Shown piece by piece: positions 37,232 through 45,309 of a stretch of DNA of 64,000 nucleotides. Source of the DNA: Bacteroidaceae bacterium (lineage in GTDB: Bacteria; Bacteroidota; Bacteroidia; Bacteroidales; Bacteroidaceae); contig JAFXGX010000069.1 in assembly GCA_017536695.1 (NCBI GenBank), positions 44,981 through 108,980 on the forward strand. The letters are read 5' to 3'. Each line of letters starts with the position of its first letter. Position 1 is the first letter of the stretch. A program made the position numbers and the translations under genes. The notes below the pieces were generated by a model. That model had not been told where the DNA came from and did not search any database. It saw only the letters and a program-made list of their open reading frames with translations.

Positions 37232-38038
37232 TCATCTGACTGTTATATGATAACATTTCTGCTTTTTCTCGAATTTTACGTAGCACCTTTTCTCTTTCTG
37301 TAATTTATATAATGCTTTTGAAAGATTCTCTCTCAGCTCCTTGTTGCTCTTGAAGGTGGATTTGAACTTTACATACGATATGTCAAAGGTCGTTCCGTAG
37401 CAGTGGCAGGAGTTTGTCGTTGCATTGCTGTTGGTTTTTTGCAGTTTGGCGATATCCTCCTTTGTTCTCAGCACGCTTGTTACCTCGAACCGTGAACTGT
37501 TTCCCGAGAGAGCCTGAAAGGATTCTGCCAAATCTTCGAGCAACTCTGTGGCTTTGGGTACCAGATAGGGAACAGAGTGGTCAAGTTTCCTTACATGATA
37601 TTTGTCATTTGATGAAATATGTACAAGCCTCTTTCCGTTGAGGATTGCCGATTCTGCATCTTTTCTTGTCTCCAATGGCTGGATGCCGTTCTTCATTGCA
37701 GCCTTTATCTGTACACTTTGTGTGTCGTTGAATTCTCTTTCGTAGTTGTTCATGCCGGTTCTTGCCGGTTCCATCTTTGGAACTATGTAGAATACGAGTA
37801 ACGACATTGCGAGCGGAATTGCCTGCAGACCGATGATGTTTATTACTGTTCTCCTGTTTTTCAGCTTCAGAAGTATAATGGCGACTATTGCCAGATATAA
37901 CAGTATAATGCCAACTGCGTACAGCCAGTATGTTCTGGGTATATGCAAATGGGTGTATGCGTGTCGCAATGCAAATACAGATATTATGAGACTGAATAAT
38001 GAAAGCAGATATTTGCCGATGTTTATGAGTTTATCCAT
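37232..38038 (-). CDS. DUF5715 membrane-anchored protein, M15-peptidase-like
   Basis: 268 residues. Three hydrophobic segments lie in the first 95 residues (about 10-25, 37-57, 67-88), then a soluble domain. The stretch FEVTSVLRTKEDIAKLQ...NSCHCYGTTFDISYVKF matches DUF5715, related to M15 D-Ala-D-Ala carboxypeptidases: R-T, H in S-C-H-C-Y-G, and D in F-D-I would be the zinc/substrate residues. An envelope peptidoglycan role is therefore likely but unproven. Last of three tightly spaced genes (12 bases after the S41 gene). Confidence 0.8.
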   Translation of the reverse strand: MDKLINIGKYLLSLFSLIISVFALRHAYTHLHIPRTYWLYAVGIILLYLAIVAIILLKLKNRRTVINIIGLQAIPLAMSLLVFYIVPKMEPARTGMNNYEREFNDTQSVQIKAAMKNGIQPLETRKDAESAILNGKRLVHISSNDKYHVRKLDHSVPYLVPKATELLEDLAESFQALSGNSSRFEVTSVLRTKEDIAKLQKTNSNATTNSCHCYGTTFDISYVKFKSTFKSNKELRENLSKALYKLQKEKRCYVKFEKKQKCYHITVR

Positions 38039-38050
38039 GCTTTGTGTTTT

Positions 38051-39094
38051 TCATTCTTTCTTCTGTTCTGTTCCGTTGTTTTCATAAAACATGAGTATCG
38101 CCTGTCGGGCCTCCTCTATTATGGTGTCACGACCATTGTTCCAATCCTCGCTGGTGATGTCTACCTTTACGTCCGGCTCAATGCCGAACTCAGTGTGGTT
38201 GCCTTGGGCATCGAGTATGGGGCATGCCGAGAATCTGACGCTCCAGCCGTTCGGCAGTGTGCTGTTTAGAGGCATGCCGCTGCCGCCGCCTGTCCTGTCG
38301 CCCATGATTGCCACGTGGGGCAGCTCGCGCATCATCATAACGAAGTAATTGGCTGCGCTGTATACGCCCCTGTTGGTGAGTACAACCACTGGGCGGAGCC
38401 ATATGGCACCTTTTGATGGCTCAAGGTACAGCCTTTCGGGCTGCGACAGGTCGTAGTGTCCTTTGCCTGTCTTGTGCTGTATGTATCCGCAGTGTATCTT
38501 CTCCTTGGTAAAGTGCGACGCCAGTCTCTCGGCGGCAGTGAGCATGCCGCCGCCGTTGTCGCGTATGTCGAGCACAATACCTTTGGTGTGCTTCAGGTTC
38601 ATGAGCATTACCGAGAGGTTGTCTGCGCTGAACCCGCTTGCGAAGCTCTCTACATAAACATACCCGATGCTGTCGGGCAAGGCCGTGTACTTTATCCCGT
38701 TGGTAATCCTGAAGTCGTGCCCCAGGTAGTTGCGCTGGATGGAGTCGCTGAAGTTCTTCGGGTAGTCGAGCTTCCAGTCCCAGTAGAATTTTGTGCCGTA
38801 TATTGATGATAGGTTCACATGTCCGTCACGCAGCTCGGCAATCATATCTCCGAGAACGTCAAACAGCAGTGCCTCGCTCTCTGTCTCATTTACAATGGGC
38901 CTGTATTTCTCATACACAGCGTTCCAGTCGAGGCCAAACTCCTCTTCGGCTTCAGGGAAAAAGCAGTAATGCTCATCCATGATGCTCCACAGCGCCTCGA
39001 AATTACCGCGCGGTGTGTTGGCGAACTCATCCTCCTCGATGCAGCCGATGAGTGTGAACGGCAGGATAATATATAGCAGTAATTTTCTTGTCAT
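38051..39094 (-). CDS. S41-family (C-terminal processing) peptidase, lipoprotein
   Basis: 347 residues. Lipobox L-I-G-C gives an acylated cysteine at residue 18, followed by I-E-E-D-E, an acidic start typical of surface-exposed Bacteroidales lipoproteins. The S41 core is seen in GIVLDIRDNGGGMLTAAERLASHF and GVYSAANYFVMMM (serine after Y, the expected nucleophile position), then GDRTGGGSGMP. No PDZ domain is apparent. It likely degrades or trims proteins at the envelope. Middle gene of a three-gene operon; eight bases after the DUF3316-like gene. Confidence 0.88.
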   Translation of the reverse strand: MTRKLLLYIILPFTLIGCIEEDEFANTPRGNFEALWSIMDEHYCFFPEAEEEFGLDWNAVYEKYRPIVNETESEALLFDVLGDMIAELRDGHVNLSSIYGTKFYWDWKLDYPKNFSDSIQRNYLGHDFRITNGIKYTALPDSIGYVYVESFASGFSADNLSVMLMNLKHTKGIVLDIRDNGGGMLTAAERLASHFTKEKIHCGYIQHKTGKGHYDLSQPERLYLEPSKGAIWLRPVVVLTNRGVYSAANYFVMMMRELPHVAIMGDRTGGGSGMPLNSTLPNGWSVRFSACPILDAQGNHTEFGIEPDVKVDITSEDWNNGRDTIIEEARQAILMFYENNGTEQKKE

Positions 39095-39102
39095 ATCAGT
39101 TG

Positions 39103-39963
39103 TCAGTATGGAGAGTAAGCCTTGATGCTATTCTCCTGTTTTACCTTGAATATTGTCTTTACAAAGCCAAGCGAGATAGCATGGCGGTATATGTGGCAAC
39201 GTATGCCGTTTATGTCGCTCTGGTATATGTCGCCAGTGTATGCAATGCGTAGTGTGCTGCTGTGGTGTCGCCAGCGTAGCGGTATGTCAAGTGAGAGCAT
39301 CTGTCGCCACGAAGGAGAGTTGAACGGGTGGGTGAATGCTACGACACCGTCGGCATGTCCAAGGCCGAATATCTCGTAGTAGCTCTGTCCGAACTCAGGT
39401 GCGAACATCGCTCCTGCAAGTGGCAAGTCGAGCTGAAGACGTGCTGTCAACTCTTTTCTGAACAGTTGGAAGTGGTATATGGCCATGCCCGATGCTGCCA
39501 ATGCGGTACGCAGTTTCACAGCCACGGGGTTGTTGCCGTTGTTGGGGACGTAGAGCGTACCGCCTTCGAGTTGAATCTGCGCTCCTGCCAATAGCTTCAG
39601 GCTGTTGCCTATGTCAAACGTGTGGTAGCCGCCCCATGAGTATGCCCCCATGGCTACAATCTCTCCTGTGTTGCCGAGTGTGGTGTAACCCACTGTGCCG
39701 TTGAACATTGTCTGGAATTTCCAGCGGTACTTCCCGGTACGTGCGTCGCGGAAATTCTCATGCTGCATGTAAAGTCCGCCGCCGGTGTAGTCGTACCCGC
39801 TGAGGTATGTGTCAAGGGCATTGATGCCCGAGAGTCCGAAGGTGGTACTCTTGACTACAATCCTCTCGGGGATGATGCTGTCGGCAACAAAATGCTGCGC
39901 CCTTGACGCTGCCGGCATTACCAGCAGTGCAAGGGCTGCAATTATGATTCTTATGGCTTTCAT
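39103..39963 (-). CDS. DUF3316-like outer-membrane protein
   Basis: 286 residues, signal peptide cut after S-R-A near residue 22. The mature part is rich in alternating aromatic/polar strands (GLYMQHENFRD, YRWKFQTMFNGTVGY, LDIPLRWRHHSSTLRIAYTGDIY) as in a small beta-barrel, and fits the DUF3316 family of Bacteroidales, which has no known function. First gene of an operon with the S41 peptidase and DUF5715 protein, so the three may serve one envelope process. Confidence 0.7.
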   Translation of the reverse strand: MKAIRIIIAALALLVMPAASRAQHFVADSIIPERIVVKSTTFGLSGINALDTYLSGYDYTGGGLYMQHENFRDARTGKYRWKFQTMFNGTVGYTTLGNTGEIVAMGAYSWGGYHTFDIGNSLKLLAGAQIQLEGGTLYVPNNGNNPVAVKLRTALAASGMAIYHFQLFRKELTARLQLDLPLAGAMFAPEFGQSYYEIFGLGHADGVVAFTHPFNSPSWRQMLSLDIPLRWRHHSSTLRIAYTGDIYQSDINGIRCHIYRHAISLGFVKTIFKVKQENSIKAYSPY

Positions 39964-40108
39964 TATTATCGGGACGAGAGTGTCGTATAATAATTATTCA
40001 ACTCTTCCTCGCTGTTATTGAGGTTGTTAAATGGTTATTGACTCGTTCTTTATTCGCGGCATGAATTTCATCCATGCTGCGTGCGACCAACCGCTAATGA
40101 ACTCACCG

Positions 40109-40136
40109 ATAACAAAACTGCATGCAGTTTTGTTAT
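40109..40136. terminator. 28-base palindrome overlapping the parC stop
   Basis: ATAACAAAACTGCA and its exact complement; the parC stop (40133-40135) lies inside the right arm, so termination would occur within a few bases of the end of translation. Confidence 0.7.
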
Positions 40137-42805
40137 TCTTCACCAAACAGAGTCAGCTGTTCCGGACTGTCGTTGTCGGGCTCCTCATTCTCGGGCTCTT
40201 CTACAATCTCGGGTGGCGGGGGGAACTTTGTGGGCTCAAGTTCTATAATCTCATCTATCTCATATGTGGTCAGACGCTTGCCGCGTGCCTTGTAGCTCTT
40301 CACCCCAATGAACTCATCAACCTCAATTACCAGTGGCTCGCGGAAGTTGTCGTTGCCGCCGAACATTACCTGTATGCGCGGGAACGGTGTCTCGGAGAAC
40401 CATATGAGTTCGTTATCCTTGTTGTCGCCGAAACAGTTCTGACGGCGTGGGCTCTGCTCAAGGGTAAAGCGCTTGATGTAGGGGTATCCCTGCTGGCTGG
40501 CGTCGTAGAGGGCGGCACTCCACACCTTTGCGGGGTCGAACTTCTCTATTACCATGAGGTCATCCTCGTAGTGGTTGTTGAGGTCTATCGGGGTAACGTA
40601 GAACTCGCCGTTCTTGCGTATTGCCAATATCTTGTCATCGTTGCCGAACTCGCCCAGGTACTCTCCATGGTTGTCGAAGTTTATGCACAGTATGTCACGG
40701 TCGAACCAAACCTTGCGTCCGCCGAGCGTTGAACTGCCGTGCTTCTTGAGCGTTATGCGCAGTACCTCGTTCTTTGTGAGGATGTTGCCCATTGACTGGC
40801 GACCCTTGATGGCGATGTCGCTGAAGTCTTTCTCTATTATCGAGTTTCTCAGGCGCGGGTTGGGCTTGAGCAGTACCTTGATTATCTCGGCCTCTCCGTT
40901 GGGATTGGCTGTGAAGTATGCGACCTTTGAGCCCGGTGTGCCCTGTGTCAGGTCATACTCGCGGTCGCGTGTCATGCCTGTTGCAGCAAAACGCTTTATA
41001 TAGTGTATGCCGTTCTTGCCGTCACGGTAAACCACGTTGTATATGGTGCGTTTGTCGTTTTTCTTGAATACATCGACGTGGATGACGTTCTTGCCCACGA
41101 ACAGTTTCTCGCTTACCTTGACAATCTTGTACTTGCCGTCCTTGTAGAAGATTATTATGTCATCAATCTCGGAGCAGTTGGTAACGAACTCATCCTTCTT
41201 CAGGGATGTTCCGATGAATCCCTCGGCGCGGTTGATGTAGAGCTTCTGGTTGGCCTCAATTACCTTTGCTGCCACAATGGTGTCGAAGTTGCGTATCTCG
41301 GTCTGTCGCGGATAACGTGCGCCGTATTTCTCCTTCAGCATCGTGAACCATTTTATTGTCACTGCCGTCATCTGTGAAAGCTGCTTGTCAATGTCGGCAA
41401 TCTCCTTCTTGAGGCGGGCTATGAGCTCTTCGGCCTTATCCTTGTTGAATCGCAGGATACGTGCCATCTTTATTTCCATAAGGCGCAACAGGTCATCGCG
41501 TGTAATCTCGCGGATGAAATCCTGCTTGTAAGGCTCAAGGCGACGGTCGATATGCGCCAGTGCTGTGTCCATGTCAGGTGCCTGCTCAAACTCCTTGTCC
41601 TTGTATATGCGCTCCTCTATGAAGATGCTCTCCAATGATGCGAAGTGCAACTGCTCGAGCAGTTCGCCCTTGCGTATCTGCAACTCAAGGCGCAGCAGCT
41701 CCTTGGTGCTCTCTACCGAGCGGCGCAGCAGCTCGCTCACAGTGAGGAACACAGGCGTGTGGTTGTCAATCACGCAGCAACATGGAGTGATGCTTATTTC
41801 ACAGTCTGTGAATGCATAAAGGGCATCGATAGTCTTGTCGCTCGACACACCCGGCGCCAGGTGTACAAGAATCTCTACCTTGTCCGATGTGTTGTCATCG
41901 ACCTTGCGTATCTTGATTTTGCCGTTGTCGGCAGCCTTCAGAATTGATTCGATGATGAGAGGTGTTGTCTTGCCGAACGGAATCTCGTTAATGGTCAGGG
42001 TCTTGTTGTCTTCTGACTTCGTGATTTTTGCCCTTATGCGCACGCGCCCGGTGCGGTCGCCGTCATGGTAGCGCGACACGTCGATGCTGCCGCCTGTCTG
42101 AAAGTCGGGCAGCAGCTGGAACGGCTCCTTGCGCAGGTAGGCGATGGCTGCGTCGCACACCTCGTTGAAGTTGTGCGGCAGAATCTTTGACGAAAGTCCC
42201 ACGGCAATACCCTCGACACCATGTACAAGCAGCAACGGGAACTTTACCGGCAAGGTGATGGGCTCCTTGTTGCGGCCGTCGTATGATAGTTTCCACTCGG
42301 TGGTCTTGGGGTTGAATACCACGTCATGGGCAAAGTGCGAGAGACGTGCCTCGATGTATCGCGGTGCAGCTGCCGAGTCGCCTGTGAGTATGTTACCCCA
42401 GTTGCCCTGGCAGTCGATGAGGAAATCCTTCTGACCCATCTGCACCAGTGCGCCGGCAATTGATGCATCGCCGTGCGGGTGGTACTGCATTGTGTGGCCC
42501 ACCACGTTCGCCACTTTGTTGTAGCGTCCGTCATCAAGTTCGCGCATGGCATGCAGGATGCGGCGCTGAACAGGCTTCAGACCGTCGTACAGGTGTGGTA
42601 CCGCACGCTCCAGAATCACATACGAGGCATAGTCCAGAAACCAGTTCTGGTACATGCCTGTCAGCTTGTGCGTGATGGGGTCGCCGCTGCCGTCGGGGTG
42701 GTAGCTGCTGTGTTCCTCGTTGCCGGTGTCGCCATTCTCGGTAGCGGGGTTCTCTGCAGCATCGTTTGTCTCATCGATATTCTCTTCAAATCCGTTGTTG
42801 TCCAT
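40133..42805 (-). CDS. parC: DNA topoisomerase IV subunit A
   Basis: 890 residues, type IIA topoisomerase A subunit that cuts and rejoins DNA to separate linked chromosomes. The N-terminal winged-helix region has the catalytic tyrosine Y150 in AAAPRYIEARLS; the tower and long coiled-coil arm follow (about 360-500), and the C-terminus carries a short beta-pinwheel-like domain ending in an acidic tail. The absence of a clean GyrA box and the ~40-residue acidic N-terminal extension favour ParC over GyrA. parE is not in the window. A TATTTTTG box lies upstream at 42857-42864. Confidence 0.92.
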   Translation of the reverse strand: MDNNGFEENIDETNDAAENPATENGDTGNEEHSSYHPDGSGDPITHKLTGMYQNWFLDYASYVILERAVPHLYDGLKPVQRRILHAMRELDDGRYNKVANVVGHTMQYHPHGDASIAGALVQMGQKDFLIDCQGNWGNILTGDSAAAPRYIEARLSHFAHDVVFNPKTTEWKLSYDGRNKEPITLPVKFPLLLVHGVEGIAVGLSSKILPHNFNEVCDAAIAYLRKEPFQLLPDFQTGGSIDVSRYHDGDRTGRVRIRAKITKSEDNKTLTINEIPFGKTTPLIIESILKAADNGKIKIRKVDDNTSDKVEILVHLAPGVSSDKTIDALYAFTDCEISITPCCCVIDNHTPVFLTVSELLRRSVESTKELLRLELQIRKGELLEQLHFASLESIFIEERIYKDKEFEQAPDMDTALAHIDRRLEPYKQDFIREITRDDLLRLMEIKMARILRFNKDKAEELIARLKKEIADIDKQLSQMTAVTIKWFTMLKEKYGARYPRQTEIRNFDTIVAAKVIEANQKLYINRAEGFIGTSLKKDEFVTNCSEIDDIIIFYKDGKYKIVKVSEKLFVGKNVIHVDVFKKNDKRTIYNVVYRDGKNGIHYIKRFAATGMTRDREYDLTQGTPGSKVAYFTANPNGEAEIIKVLLKPNPRLRNSIIEKDFSDIAIKGRQSMGNILTKNEVLRITLKKHGSSTLGGRKVWFDRDILCINFDNHGEYLGEFGNDDKILAIRKNGEFYVTPIDLNNHYEDDLMVIEKFDPAKVWSAALYDASQQGYPYIKRFTLEQSPRRQNCFGDNKDNELIWFSETPFPRIQVMFGGNDNFREPLVIEVDEFIGVKSYKARGKRLTTYEIDEIIELEPTKFPPPPEIVEEPENEEPDNDSPEQLTLFGEE

Positions 42806-42856
42806 ACGTGAAAATGAATTTTACTTGCGTGGTAGGCATTCTAATCCACTAAAACG

Positions 42857-42864
42857 CAAAAATA
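42857..42864 (-). promoter_or_regulatory. -7 promoter box for parC
   Basis: TATTTTTG on the minus strand, about 50 bases before the parC ATG. The rest of the 345-base gap holds the elements listed next and no gene. Confidence 0.4.
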
Positions 42865-42917
42865 AACAAAAAATGGCGAAAAACGACTTTAGTAAGAAAA
42901 ATATTTTTACGGATTTA

Positions 42918-42943
42918 AGCGGTGCAAAACAGCGGTGTAAAAC
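42918..42943. repeat. Tandem 13-mer direct repeat between parC and the envelope locus
   Basis: AGCGGTGCAAAAC is followed directly by AGCGGTGTAAAAC, one mismatch. It could be an operator half-site pair or chance. Confidence 0.4.
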
Positions 42944-42981
42944 AGTTGCAGAATTTTGTTCGCTTTTTCACGCTCGTGTGT

Positions 42982-42988
42982 GGGTTAC
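42982..42988 (+). promoter_or_regulatory. GGGTTAC motif, copy 1 (upstream of the LPP20-like gene)
   Basis: GGGTTAC within GTGGGTTACGTTT, about 163 bases before the ATG at 43151. The same heptamer precedes two other transcription units of this locus. Confidence 0.35.
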
Positions 42989-43067
42989 GTTTCCGTAATT
43001 TCTCCTTTATCATGTAGAACTAACCAAACTGATAAAGTTATTTTAATATCGTTAACATAATTTAACA

Positions 43068-43106
43068 TTTGGGGGGGGGTAAAATGGGACCTTCATATTA
43101 TCTTTG
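43068..43106 (+). promoter_or_regulatory. Promoter with a G9 tract in its spacer
   Basis: TTTG (43068-43071) runs into a tract of nine G (43071-43079), then TATCTTTG (43099-43106). The spacer is 27 bases, longer than the usual 19-21, because of the G tract. It drives the LPP20-like gene at 43151. Homopolymer tracts in spacers are a classic site of phase variation. Confidence 0.5.
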
Positions 43107-43150
43107 AAAATTATATACAAAATTAACACAATTAAACACTATATTGCTAA

Positions 43151-44995
43151 ATGAAAAACAATATTATAGTTTTATTATTCTTGCTTTTTGCAGCAGAAAC
43201 TCTACATGGGCAGAACTGGGATTACATAAGAGATTCCGGAGAATATTACTATGGAGTGGGGTACGGAAGTACAACAGAAGAAGCCCGCGAACAGGCACTT
43301 GTTGCTCTTTCTCAATCAATTTCAGTTCAAATCAAGAGTGATTTGACACATTTGCTTGATGAAATGAATCGTAATGGGGTCATTGATAGCGAACAACGCA
43401 TCAGGCTCTATACCGAGAGCTCCTCGCAAGCAACACTGTATGATGTAAATTTCTGGGAGTACAGTGCTCCTCCGAAATGTGTAATGCGAGCATGGGTTGA
43501 GTGCTCTGTGGTCGATGACATGTATTCCCGAAGGATAGATAGGGCTAAAGGACTTATTGTGTCAGCAGAAGAGCTCCTTTCGGAACAGAAATTAGACATG
43601 GCTATCAGGTCATATTATTGGGCTTATGCACTTATCCGTACGGTAAAAAATCCCGGCGGTGTAAAAGATGAGTCCGGTAGGGTCCTGGTTGATTATCTAC
43701 CGCTTGTCATAGAGGATATAATGAGTGACATTGAAATATCCTACGGAAAACGCGATGACGTGAGCGTGGACATGTATTTTACTTATAAGAATAAACCCAT
43801 AAAATCTTTGGCCTTTTTTTATAATGACGGCCGCGGTGAGTGTTCTGGCAATGTAAAGGACGGTTACGGTAATTTACGCGTGCACCCAAGTCATGCAGGA
43901 GAATACTATCATATAGAGATAGACTATGTAGCCTCCAACTTATTGAATAATGACAAGGACCTGGAGCAGATACTTCAGGTTGTTCCTAAAAGAGTGATAC
44001 CTAAGTCCGGTAAGACAATTAAAGGTGGTGCTGAAAGAAAGCTTAAATCATCGGAGAAGAAGGCTGCAAAGATTGTGGCTTCTAATGAGATTGCCCCCGA
44101 TGTATCACAGTTGGTTCAGAATGTTGAGGTGTACGAAAAAGTTATTGGCGATGTTGTCAATGCGATATCAGGCGGAAACTATGAAAGCGTTGCAAACGAA
44201 CAGTTTTTTACAGCAAATGGGCTTGATGTTTACAACAAGCTCATCAAATATGGAAAAGCTAAGGTCATTGGCATTCCCAAAATCAGTTATTTCAAGGGAG
44301 TTGACGGAACCGTCTCTGCACGTGGCCTGCATATGAGCTTTTCTTTCAGCCGTGGTCGCAAAGCGACATTCGTAGAGGATGTGGTATTTACAATTGATAA
44401 CAGCGGTAAGGTTGATAACATTTCATTTGGCCTTGGCGTTGATGCTACCAATGCGATACTTTGCAATAATGCTTCCGAGGCCGACTCTGCAACTCTTGAA
44501 GTACGTGAGACCCTCGTCGGTTTTATGGAAAATTACAAGACTGCATATTGTCTTGAGCGTCTTGACTATATTGAAAAAATATTTTCCGACGATGCCGTAA
44601 TAATCCGTGGAATGGTTCTCAAGGTTCCAGTACGGGACAGTGATGTCGAGAACCGTGTCAGAATAAGCAATGCCGGACAGGAGATAATACAATATAATAA
44701 GGACAACAAACAGGAGTATATGAAGTACCTCAAAGAGTGCTTTGCCCGAAAAGAGTTTATAAATATCCGTTTTACCGATGCCGATGTACAGACTCTTAAC
44801 AAGTCGGCAGGTAAAGAACTCTATGGCATACAGTTGAGACAAGAGTACGCTTCTTCAAACTACTCCGATAAGGGCTATCTTTTCCTGATGATTGATTTTA
44901 CCGATAAGGAAGAACCGCTTATCATGGTACGCACATGGCAACCCAACGAAGAGGATATGGACAAACTGTACCATGGAGGCCACTTCTTTAAATGA
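43151..44995 (+). CDS. Exported LPP20-domain protein, first gene of the envelope locus
   Basis: 614 residues, signal peptide cut near residue 20 (L-H-G-Q). Residues 25-135 match the LPP20-type fold: Y-Y-Y-G-V-G-Y-G followed by a helix EEAREQALVALSQSISVQI and a beta region. Residues 140-165 form a TPR-like helix pair; 195-275 a beta-sandwich; 330-480 an alpha/beta domain of unknown type; the last 130 residues resemble a low-divergence NTF2-like or stress-response domain. Function unknown. It opens a twelve-gene plus-strand run and shares its N-terminal fold with the product at 57231. Confidence 0.75.
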   Translation: MKNNIIVLLFLLFAAETLHGQNWDYIRDSGEYYYGVGYGSTTEEAREQALVALSQSISVQIKSDLTHLLDEMNRNGVIDSEQRIRLYTESSSQATLYDVNFWEYSAPPKCVMRAWVECSVVDDMYSRRIDRAKGLIVSAEELLSEQKLDMAIRSYYWAYALIRTVKNPGGVKDESGRVLVDYLPLVIEDIMSDIEISYGKRDDVSVDMYFTYKNKPIKSLAFFYNDGRGECSGNVKDGYGNLRVHPSHAGEYYHIEIDYVASNLLNNDKDLEQILQVVPKRVIPKSGKTIKGGAERKLKSSEKKAAKIVASNEIAPDVSQLVQNVEVYEKVIGDVVNAISGGNYESVANEQFFTANGLDVYNKLIKYGKAKVIGIPKISYFKGVDGTVSARGLHMSFSFSRGRKATFVEDVVFTIDNSGKVDNISFGLGVDATNAILCNNASEADSATLEVRETLVGFMENYKTAYCLERLDYIEKIFSDDAVIIRGMVLKVPVRDSDVENRVRISNAGQEIIQYNKDNKQEYMKYLKECFARKEFINIRFTDADVQTLNKSAGKELYGIQLRQEYASSNYSDKGYLFLMIDFTDKEEPLIMVRTWQPNEEDMDKLYHGGHFFK

Positions 44996-45189
44996 GGTAT
45001 GAATTACTGAATAGTGTTTTGTTTTTGACAATTGCAGTGAACATAGCAGGTTGCACTCTCTCCCCTCAGTTCTTAGGACTGCCGACTCCTCAATTGCTCC
45101 CCTGTCTTGGGGAGCTCCGCAAAGCGGTGAATGGTACAGGGGAGGTGTCGCAGGCAGAAGGGTATGGGCTTGGGATAAGTTGTAAGTGA
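44992..45189 (+). pseudogene. Lipoprotein start interrupted by intergenic repeat
   Basis: The ATG overlaps the previous stop by four bases (ATGA) and begins a convincing lipoprotein signal (LLNSVLFLTIAVNIAGC, cysteine at residue 21). After the cysteine the sequence becomes an intergenic repeat: 45057-45165 contains CTCCCCTGTCTTGGGGAG and CAGGGGAGG. It ends after 65 codons. I read this as a lipoprotein gene whose body was replaced by repeat DNA. It could instead be chance. The remaining gap to 45309 shows nothing else. Confidence 0.35.
45060..45165. repeat. Intergenic hairpin repeat (CTCCCCTG type)
   Basis: Arms CTCCCCTGT and ACAGGGGAG, with an inner CTTGGGGAGCTCCGCAAAG. It is the same general type of small GC-rich hairpin repeat as at 59.75 kb. 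Confidence 0.5.
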
Positions 45190-45309
45190 TTCCATGCGGT
45201 GAACGATAAGCAAAACGAGTCAATGGCATTTTGAATATAAAATGAACAGAAACGAACTAATGAACAGGTTTACAAGAAACTATAGTTTAGAAAACGACAA
45301 TAACCAGAT

